Positions 24,049 through 30,617 of a stretch of DNA of 59,947 nucleotides are shown piece after piece. Numbering within the stretch: position 1 is the first letter of the stretch; each line of letters opens with the position of its first letter. The position numbers and the translations under genes were made by a program. The stretch lies in the NCBI GenBank assembly GCA_028713915.1, contig JAQTNK010000026.1, positions 1 to 59,947 of the forward strand. The letters run 5' to 3'. This DNA comes from Rhodocyclaceae bacterium. GTDB taxonomy: Bacteria > Pseudomonadota > Gammaproteobacteria > Burkholderiales > Rhodocyclaceae. Under the pieces are notes generated by a model. The model was not told the DNA's origin. It made no database searches and saw nothing but the letters and a program-made list of their open reading frames with translations.

Positions 24049-25119
24049 ATGGCCGGCGCAAATAGTCGCGGCGAACTGGACAGCTTTGTCCTCGCAGTGC
24101 AGCGCAACTGCGACATCACCGACGCGCGCCACGCGCGCGAGATGACGATGTGCAACTACCTGCTCGAGATGCGCGAGTTCTACCGCTGGGATCGGGGACT
24201 TCCCTTCGGCACGGCGCCGCCGCATGCCGACGTCAGCGCCTGGCTGGCGGCACGCGAAGCCTTATGGGAGGAATTGCAGGGCGAGGAATTTGCCGCGCTG
24301 CCGCTCGGCGAGGCGCATCACGATCCTTTTGCCAGCGACGCCATCAATCGCGAATTGCGTGCGCACGGAATGATCTACGGCGCGGGAATCGGCCGCTTCG
24401 GCAAGCCGCATTTCTTCCTTGGCCCCCTGCTCGGCGATGCCATGCGGGACGGCGTGCGCGTTCTCGTCTGCGACCGCGAAGTCGCGCGCGACATGTCGAC
24501 GCTCCCGGCGGCGCTGCAGGGGAACACCATCGTCGTGCGGCGCGAAGCGCTGCGCCAGTGGCTGTGGGAGCGCGTCGAGGCATGGGACGTCAAGCGCAAT
24601 GCCGGCGCGCTGCAGGCGGCGCTCGATGCCTACGGCTTCGGCGCCGACGCCGCGGCCGCCATCGAACGCATGCTCGAGACCGAGACTGAAACCCTGGTGC
24701 TGCACGAACTTGGCGAACATGCCGCGGGTCGGCAGCTGGGTCCGGCGTGGGAGGAATTGCTGTCCGTGTGCCGCAGCAAGCGCGCCGAAGTCCTGCTGCG
24801 GGCGCTGCGCGACAACCTGGCCGATTGCCTGTCCACCTTGCCGACGCTGCTGTCGCGCGAGACCACGAGTTCGCTGCATTTCTGGTTTGCCAATTTCAAC
24901 GGCATGCGGCTGGAGCTGTTTCCTGGATTGGCGGCGGCGTATGCCGCGTGGAACCGGTCGGGCAATGCCGCGGCCATGACGAGCGCCATCGACGCCGGTC
25001 GCGCGCATTGGCGTCGCGTCGCCGAGCGCATGCTGATGCTGTTTGCACAATGGGGGCCGGAAGTCGATGGCGAGATCGAGCGGCTGAGCCACAAGGTCGG
25101 CGAAATTTCCCTGTCTTGA
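24049..25119 (+). CDS. Conserved protein of unknown function (Sfum_1244-like)
   Basis: 356 residues from the ATG at 24049. The sequence (Q-R-N-C-D-I-T-D-A-R-H-A, then M-C-N-Y-L-L-E-M-R-E-F-Y-R-W, and P-H-F-F-L-G-P-L-L-G-D) matches what I recall of the Sfum_1244 family, a soluble protein of environmental Proteobacteria with no known function. It has no signal peptide, membrane segment or recognised catalytic motif. A longer in-frame reading from 23986 is Arg-rich and lacks support. It stands alone between the substrate-binding protein and the ChaN gene. Confidence 0.8.
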   Translation: MAGANSRGELDSFVLAVQRNCDITDARHAREMTMCNYLLEMREFYRWDRGLPFGTAPPHADVSAWLAAREALWEELQGEEFAALPLGEAHHDPFASDAINRELRAHGMIYGAGIGRFGKPHFFLGPLLGDAMRDGVRVLVCDREVARDMSTLPAALQGNTIVVRREALRQWLWERVEAWDVKRNAGALQAALDAYGFGADAAAAIERMLETETETLVLHELGEHAAGRQLGPAWEELLSVCRSKRAEVLLRALRDNLADCLSTLPTLLSRETTSSLHFWFANFNGMRLELFPGLAAAYAAWNRSGNAAAMTSAIDAGRAHWRRVAERMLMLFAQWGPEVDGEIERLSHKVGEISLS

Positions 25120-25275
25120 GGCTCGCCCCGGGCCAGCCGCTCGCCTGGGCGCGCCCTCGGCGCATTGACGACAACAACGGATGGCCGGCAGCGGCTTTCT
25201 TTCACTGCGCATTTGACGATGAACGGCTAACCTGAACGAAGTTCTTCCTTTCCGCGTCCTTCCTTCGCCACGACC

Positions 25276-26529
25276 ATGACTCCACCATTCGCCAGGCTAT
25301 GCGCAATGCTCCTCGTCGGCCACCTGGCTCTCGGCCTCGGCGCGGCGGCGGCCGCAACCGACGACAAGGAAGGCGCGCCGGCGGCCGCATCGAGTTGCCT
25401 GGGCGCCGCCGCCTGGACCCGCCTCGATGGCGCGCAACCGCGCCCCGCCAGCGGCGGCGGCCTGCTCGCCGACATGGCCAGACGCGACGTCGTGCTGCTC
25501 GGCGAGCGGCACGACGTCGCTGACGACCACCGCTGGCAAGTGCAGACGCTCGCCGCCCTGCACGCCGCGCGACCGCAAATGGTGATCGGCTTCGAGATGT
25601 TCCCGCGGCGCCTGCAGCCGGTGCTCGACCGCTGGGTCGCCGGCGAGCTGACGGCGCGACAGTTCATCGAGCAGTCCGAGTGGGACACGGTATGGGCGCT
25701 GCCGGCCGAGCTCTACCTGCCGCTGTTCGAGTTCGCGCGCATGAACCGCATCCCGATGGTGGCGCTCGACGTCGAGCAGAAATTCAGCCAGGCCATCGCC
25801 GAGAAGGGCTGGGATGCGACCGCTGCCGCCGAGCGCGAAGGCGTGAGCCGCCCCGCGCCGGCCACCGCGGCTTACCGCGCATTTTTGCGCGACATCTATC
25901 GCCAGCATCCGGCGCTAACGAACCGGGACGGCGTCGAGGCGCAGCCCGCAGCGCATGACGACGCGCAGCGCGTCGACCGTGGCTTCGGCTACTTCGTCGA
26001 GTCGCAGACCGCGCGGGACCGCGCGATGGCCGAGGCGCTGGCGCATCGCAGCGTGCCCGCGGCGCCGGGCGGCAAGCCCCTGGTGGTCGGCATCATGGGC
26101 AACGGCCACGTTCGTTTCGGCTGGGGCGTGCCGCATCAGCTGCGCGCGTTGGGCGTGAAGAACGTCGGCATCCTGATGCCGCTTCCGGTCGACACCGCTT
26201 GCGCAGACATCCGCAGCGGCCTTGCCGATGCCGTCTTCGCGCTGCCCCGGCAGGCGGCGGCGCCCGTCGAACCGCCGCGGCTGGGCGTGAGCCTGGAAGG
26301 CGGCGAGGACACGGTGAGCATCGCCGAGGTCATGGCCGATAGCCTGGCCGAGAAAAGCGGACTGAAACGCGGCGACAGGCTGCTTGAAGTCGCCGGCCAG
26401 CCGGTAAAGAAAGTGACCCAGGTCATCGCCGCCGTCCGGCGGCAGCCCGGCGGCACCTGGTTGCCGCTCCAGGTCCGCCGCGGCGGCGCCACGCTGGACC
26501 TGGTGGTCAAGTTTCCGGCCCGCCCATGA
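25276..26529 (+). CDS. ChaN-family haem-binding-like protein with C-terminal PDZ domain
   Basis: 417 residues with a signal peptide at about 1-27. Residues 60-300 match the ChaN / DUF399 iron-regulated lipoprotein family: L-L-G-E-R-H-D near residue 75, I-G-F-E-M-F near 103, and M-G-N-G-H-V near 278. ChaN of Campylobacter binds haem. Residues about 330-415 form a PDZ domain (E-V-M-A-D-S-L-A-E-K-S-G-L-K-R-G-D). The fusion suggests a periplasmic chaperone, protease adaptor or haem-handling function. The stop overlaps the start of the M1-type peptidase (ATGA), so the two are made together. No lipobox Cys is obvious at the signal cleavage site. Confidence 0.87.
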   Translation: MTPPFARLCAMLLVGHLALGLGAAAAATDDKEGAPAAASSCLGAAAWTRLDGAQPRPASGGGLLADMARRDVVLLGERHDVADDHRWQVQTLAALHAARPQMVIGFEMFPRRLQPVLDRWVAGELTARQFIEQSEWDTVWALPAELYLPLFEFARMNRIPMVALDVEQKFSQAIAEKGWDATAAAEREGVSRPAPATAAYRAFLRDIYRQHPALTNRDGVEAQPAAHDDAQRVDRGFGYFVESQTARDRAMAEALAHRSVPAAPGGKPLVVGIMGNGHVRFGWGVPHQLRALGVKNVGILMPLPVDTACADIRSGLADAVFALPRQAAAPVEPPRLGVSLEGGEDTVSIAEVMADSLAEKSGLKRGDRLLEVAGQPVKKVTQVIAAVRRQPGGTWLPLQVRRGGATLDLVVKFPARP

Positions 26530-28562
26530 GCCAATTTCTCGCCGCCGTCGTCGCCGGCCTCGCCCTGCTGGCGCCCTGGCCTGCCCTGGCCGCCGCGCCC
26601 GCGCTGGATCTGCAAGTCGAGCTGGATCCCGCCACGCGCCGCTTCGAGGCGATTGCCGTCGTCACGCCGGTCGCAGGTGATTTCCATTTCGAGTTGCACG
26701 AATCGCTGGCCGTGCGCGCGGCTACGGTCGGCGGCAGAACGCTGGCGGTCGTCGCCGACGGCCAGCAAGGATCGCTGCGCGGCTGGCGCGTAAGACTGCC
26801 GGCCGATGCCGACCGCCTGCGCCTGGCCTACGGCGGCACGCTGCCGGCGCTGGAGCGCAATCTCGACTACCGGGAAGTGCTCGGCGGCCTGCCGCCGATG
26901 GCCTCGAACGAAGGCAGCTTCCTGCCGGCCGGCGCCGCCTGGTATCCGCAGCCGGCGCCGCGCTTCACCTATCGGGTCAGCGTGTCGGTACCCGCCGGGC
27001 AGCGGGCGCTGGTGCCCGGACGGCTCGTCGCCGAGACGGCGCCGAGCGATGCCGCCGGCCCCTACCGCGCCAGCTTCGAGTTCGATCACCCCATCGACGG
27101 CATCGATTTGATGGCCGGCCCGTGGACGATACGCGAGCGAATGGCGGCGCGCGCCGACGGCACGCCCGTGCGGCTGCGCAGCTATTTCTTCCCCGACCTC
27201 GATGCCTCGCCCGGCCTGGCCGACGGCTATCTGGGCGACGTGCAACGCTACATCGAACGCTACAGCGGCGAGATCGGCGCCTATCCGTTCACGCAGTTTT
27301 CGGTGGTCGCCAGCCCCTTGCCCACCGGCTTCGGCATGCCGACGCTCACCTACCTCGGCGCCGCAGTGCTCAAGCTGCCGTTCATCCGCGCCACGTCCCT
27401 CGGCCACGAGGTGCTGCACGACTGGTGGGGCAACGGCGTCGGCGTCGATTACGCCAAGGGCAACTGGAGCGAGGGCCTGACCACCTTCATGGCCGACTAC
27501 GCCTACAAGGAGGAAGAGTCGGCGGCGGCCGCGCGCGCGATGCGGCTCGGCTGGCTGCGCGACTTCGCCGCCGTGCCGGCGAGCGACCAACAGACCCTGG
27601 CGTCCTTCCGCGCCCGCCGGCACGGCGCCGGCGAAGCCGTCGGCTACGGCAAGTCGGCCATGCTGTTCCTGATGCTGCGCGATGCCATCGGCGACGCGGC
27701 GTTCCATCGCGGCATCCGCTCCTTCTGGGCGCAGCAGCGCTTCAAGGCGGCGTCCTGGGATGACCTGCGGGCGGCCTTCGAGCAGGCCTCGGGCCGGCCG
27801 CTGGGCGGCTTCTTCGACCAGTGGCTGAACCGCGCCGGCGGGCCGGCGGTGAGCATCGTCAAGGCCGTCGCCGCGGCGCGGGCCGGCGGTGCGGTCACGC
27901 TCACCGTCAGCGTGGAACAGCGCGCACCGCCCTATGCGCTGCATCTGCCGCTGGAGATCGACTATCCGAACCGTGCCGAACTGCGCTGGATCGACGTCAA
28001 GGGCGCGCACGCGGAAGTCCGGCTCGCGCTAGATGCCGCTCCGGCCGGCCTGCGCCTCGACCCGGACCTGCGCGTCTATCGCCGGCTCGAGCGCGACCAG
28101 CTGCCGCCGATCCTGCGCCAGTGGATCGTGGCGCGCGCGCCGCGGCTGCTCGTGGCGTCGCCTGCCGCCGACGTGCGCGAAGCCGCCGTCGCCCTCGCCA
28201 GTCGCCTGTTCGAGGCGGCGCCGACGGCGGCGGCGCCCAACGCACTGGGCCAGCCAGGCGAACCGCTGTTGCTGGCGGGCCTGCACGCCGACGTCGATGC
28301 CGCGCTGGCCGCGGCCAAACTGCCGCCGCGCCCCGCCGCCGTTGCCGGGCGCGGCAGCGCGCAGGTGTGGACCGTCGAGCATGCGACCGGTGCGCCGCTG
28401 GCGGTCGTCTCGGCCGACGATGCCGACGCCCTGCGCGCCTTGCTGCGGCCGCTGCCGCATTACGGCGGGCAGAGCTGGCTGGTGTTCGCCGGCAGCCGCG
28501 CGGTCGATCGCGGCGTCTGGCCCGCGCCGGGGCGGCTGATCCCCGTGCGGCTCGCCCATTGA
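26526..28562 (+). CDS. Exported M1-family (gluzincin) aminopeptidase-like protein
   Basis: 678 residues with a signal peptide (about 1-23). The zinc site is complete: G-H-E-V-L-H-D-W-W-G-N with the third ligand Glu in W-S-E-G-L-T-T-F about 20 residues later. A conserved Tyr region (A-V-G-Y-G-K-S-A-M) follows. The G-A-M-E-N substrate loop of classical M1 enzymes is replaced by G-F-G-M-P-T, as in distant M1 members. It should be a periplasmic metallopeptidase. The C-terminal 200 residues are Ala-rich without a known domain. Translational coupling to the ChaN-PDZ gene implies a shared role. Confidence 0.88.
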   Translation: MSQFLAAVVAGLALLAPWPALAAAPALDLQVELDPATRRFEAIAVVTPVAGDFHFELHESLAVRAATVGGRTLAVVADGQQGSLRGWRVRLPADADRLRLAYGGTLPALERNLDYREVLGGLPPMASNEGSFLPAGAAWYPQPAPRFTYRVSVSVPAGQRALVPGRLVAETAPSDAAGPYRASFEFDHPIDGIDLMAGPWTIRERMAARADGTPVRLRSYFFPDLDASPGLADGYLGDVQRYIERYSGEIGAYPFTQFSVVASPLPTGFGMPTLTYLGAAVLKLPFIRATSLGHEVLHDWWGNGVGVDYAKGNWSEGLTTFMADYAYKEEESAAAARAMRLGWLRDFAAVPASDQQTLASFRARRHGAGEAVGYGKSAMLFLMLRDAIGDAAFHRGIRSFWAQQRFKAASWDDLRAAFEQASGRPLGGFFDQWLNRAGGPAVSIVKAVAAARAGGAVTLTVSVEQRAPPYALHLPLEIDYPNRAELRWIDVKGAHAEVRLALDAAPAGLRLDPDLRVYRRLERDQLPPILRQWIVARAPRLLVASPAADVREAAVALASRLFEAAPTAAAPNALGQPGEPLLLAGLHADVDAALAAAKLPPRPAAVAGRGSAQVWTVEHATGAPLAVVSADDADALRALLRPLPHYGGQSWLVFAGSRAVDRGVWPAPGRLIPVRLAH

Positions 28563-28566
28563 GGCT

Positions 28567-28592
28567 GGGGCGCGGCCATTCCGGCCGGCCCC
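28567..28592 (+). terminator. GC-rich hairpin after the peptidase gene
   Basis: GGGGC-GC-GGCC pairs with GGCC-G-GCCCC around an ATTCC loop, starting five bases after the peptidase stop. There is no U-tract, but the position right behind the last gene of the operon favours a termination or mRNA-protection role. Confidence 0.4.
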
Positions 28593-28723
28593 GCGGTTGG
28601 GCGCCGCCGTTGATCTCGGTCGCGGCGCCCGGCGCGCGCTTATCCGCGAATCAGAAAATCCGTGATGCAGCGGCTGGCGATTGATCGATAATCCGGCGAG
28701 GTTAAGCGACCGGAGCCACAGCG

Positions 28724-28951
28724 ATGAACGAAGCATTGCCCAGATGCGGCAAGTGTTTTGCCCTGGGGGCGGAAATCGAGCAATTCTCATTCGCCGCGCA
28801 AGGCGATGCCTTTCGCCATTATCGCTTGCTGCTGCGGCACGGCCGGCTGCCGATGCTGTGCCAGTCCAACGATGCCGGCTTTCGCGTCTGCGACGAACTG
28901 GCCAGCAGCCCCGGCCGCGCCGCGAGCGCCCGGCTGGAAGTCGCCGGCTGA
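28724..28951 (+). CDS. Small protein of unknown function with N-terminal CxxC
   Basis: 75 residues with GGAG about ten bases before the ATG. Cysteines occur at R-C-G-K-C near the start, L-C-Q-S and R-V-C-D-E, which could form a small metal site. No membrane segment or known domain is seen. It is convergent, four bases apart, with the next small gene. The evidence is the open frame, the ribosome site and neighbours that respect its ends. Confidence 0.5.
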   Translation: MNEALPRCGKCFALGAEIEQFSFAAQGDAFRHYRLLLRHGRLPMLCQSNDAGFRVCDELASSPGRAASARLEVAG

Positions 28952-28955
28952 CGAC

Positions 28956-29219
28956 TCAGCGCGTCGAGGCTTCGAACGTCAGGCTCGACCCATCGCACTT
29001 GCCCTTGATGGTTCCCCGGCGCTCGCCGCAACTGCAATTCATTTCGCCGGCGAATCTTTTTTGCAGCGCGTCCGACGACCTCAACGTCACCACCACCGCG
29101 CCATCGTGACAGAAGGAAATCGGCGATTGGCCGCACGCCTGGCCTTCGCGAATGGCTTCTTGCGCCGAACGTTTCGCATTTTCAGGAATGTTCGACAACC
29201 AATGGAATTCGTATTTCAT
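28956..29219 (-). CDS. Small protein of unknown function
   Basis: 87 residues from the ATG at 29219, with GGAG seven bases upstream. Four Cys are spread as G-Q-A-C-G, S-F-C-H-D, M-N-C-S-C-G and K-C-D-G. A longer in-frame reading from 29363 is low-complexity and rejected. The sequence is soluble and not recognised. Confidence 0.6.
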   Translation of the reverse strand: MKYEFHWLSNIPENAKRSAQEAIREGQACGQSPISFCHDGAVVVTLRSSDALQKRFAGEMNCSCGERRGTIKGKCDGSSLTFEASTR

Positions 29220-29289
29220 TGTCCGCTCCGCAGCGCTAGTTTTCGCATTTGTCCATCGGCCGACGGCATGGCGCCCATCGCCGTCTCGT

Positions 29290-29481
29290 TCACTCGCCCG
29301 TGCTGACGTCGGCGTCGGCCACGTATTCTTCGTAGAGCAGGCTCGCGTGCTCCTTGGCGTCATCGATGCTGCCGTAGCCGCTCACGCGCACGCCGCCCCG
29401 CTCGACCCACCAGCACGTGACGCCCGCGACGTCGCCCTTGACGACCATAAAAGGACCGAGCCGATTTACGATTGTGTTCAT
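29290..29481 (-). CDS. Small protein of unknown function
   Basis: 63 residues from the ATG at 29481, nine bases after AGGGA; ATG 29490 is too close to that site. The sequence (G-P-F-M-V-V-K-G-D-V-A-G-V-T-C-W-W-V, then an acidic C-terminus) has the look of a small beta-rich domain. Not recognised. It is the upstream partner of the 87-residue gene on the same strand, 70 bp away. Confidence 0.55.
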   Translation of the reverse strand: MNTIVNRLGPFMVVKGDVAGVTCWWVERGGVRVSGYGSIDDAKEHASLLYEEYVADADVSTGE

Positions 29482-29610
29482 TGTTGCCATTCCCTGTTGA
29501 TCGTCGGCCACCGGGCGCCACGCATCCGGCGAGTATACACAGGGCCGAAGCGCCCTCGACCCGGCGCGAGCGGGCCGGCAATCCCGTGGATTCGGTAGTA
29601 TTGGCAGACG

Positions 29611-29949
29611 ATGATTCAGTTACCCAGATCCTTGGCGGCTTGGCCCTCCCCGCAGTTTCAGGCGGTGCTCAAGGAAGAGCTCGAGCAATCGGACGCAGGA
29701 GAGTTTCCGCTGCAGGAGGGCTTGTCCTCCAGCAGCTATGCCTTGCCAGGCGCGTTCAGCGTCATGGTGATCGGCGCCGGCGATGATGACGTTTTCATAC
29801 GCGTCCGGGTAGGCATCTTCTACAGCGGACTGATCGCCGGCTGCAGTTGCGCCGACGATCCCACGCCCGTCGAACCGCTGGCCGAGTACTGCGAAGTTGA
29901 GGTGACCATCGACAAGGCGACCGCCGCAGCCGTCGTCAAGCTGAGCTGA
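29611..29949 (+). CDS. Small protein of unknown function
   Basis: 112 residues; soluble, with an acidic middle and the segment A-G-C-S-C-A-D-D-P-T-P that recalls conserved unknown proteins of Betaproteobacteria. It has no signal peptide or membrane segment. No clear Shine-Dalgarno is seen before 29611. A strong hairpin lies downstream before the convergent DUF302 gene. Confidence 0.6.
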   Translation: MIQLPRSLAAWPSPQFQAVLKEELEQSDAGEFPLQEGLSSSSYALPGAFSVMVIGAGDDDVFIRVRVGIFYSGLIAGCSCADDPTPVEPLAEYCEVEVTIDKATAAAVVKLS

Positions 29950-30034
29950 CCGTCGACGGCCACGACGGGCTGCCACGACGCGCGGGGCGGAACTTCATCC
30001 CAACAGCGCGGCACGCGCCGACGCGGTGGAGAAG

Positions 30035-30057
30035 GTGCGCGGCAGGCTGCCGCGCAC
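30035..30057. terminator. 10-bp hairpin between convergent genes
   Basis: A perfect 10-bp GC-rich stem (GTGCGCGGCA / TGCCGCGCAC) with a 3-base loop lies between two convergent genes and could stop transcription in both directions. No U-tract follows on either strand. Confidence 0.5.
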
Positions 30058-30116
30058 GACGATGCTGACGCGATTTCAAACCGACAATTCCTCTGAAGCG
30101 GCGGCCGCGCCGATCG

Positions 30117-30506
30117 CTAGGCGTTGGCCAGCGCGCGTTGTATGCGCGTATCGGCCTGCGCCGCGAGCTCGGTCAGCTTCTGATCGCCGAGCATGCGCAT
30201 CATGCCGCTGGGCGCCGCGAATTCCAGCGAGACCCGCCCCGGCGCGGCCTCGCGGATCACCGCGTTGCACGGCAGCAGGCTGGCGACGTCGGAGTTGGCG
30301 ATGTAAGCCTCGTAGGCCAGGTGCGGATTGCAGGCGCCGAGGATCACCGTGGGGGCAATGTCCTGGCCTGTCTTTTCCTTGATCTTGCTGTGCATGTCGA
30401 TGCGCGTCAGGATGCCGAATCCTTCCGCGGCCAGCGCCTTGGTCGCACGCTCGACGGCGTGATCGACCGTATCCGAAATCTCGCGCTTGAAGTTGATGAC
30501 GTTCAT
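30117..30506 (-). CDS. DUF302 domain protein
   Basis: 129 residues from the ATG at 30506 with GGAG upstream. The DUF302 pattern is clear: an N-terminal segment with alternating helices, F-G-I-L-T-R-I-D-M-H-S-K-I-K-E-K-T-G, G-A-C-N-P-H-L-A-Y-E-A and L-L-P-C-N-A-V-I-R-E. The family has no firm biochemical role but is often linked to redox or metal stress. It lies 112 bp downstream of the acyl-AMP ligase gene on the opposite side, reading the same way. Confidence 0.88.
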   Translation of the reverse strand: MNVINFKREISDTVDHAVERATKALAAEGFGILTRIDMHSKIKEKTGQDIAPTVILGACNPHLAYEAYIANSDVASLLPCNAVIREAAPGRVSLEFAAPSGMMRMLGDQKLTELAAQADTRIQRALANA

Positions 30507-30617
30507 GATGGCTCTCCAGTGGGTGAAATCGACGCGTCGCCAAACGCGCATTGCCAAGCGCGTATTGTCAGGCAAGTTGGCCCTTGACGCGCGGCAGAAG
30601 TTCCGGCCAGGGCGGCA

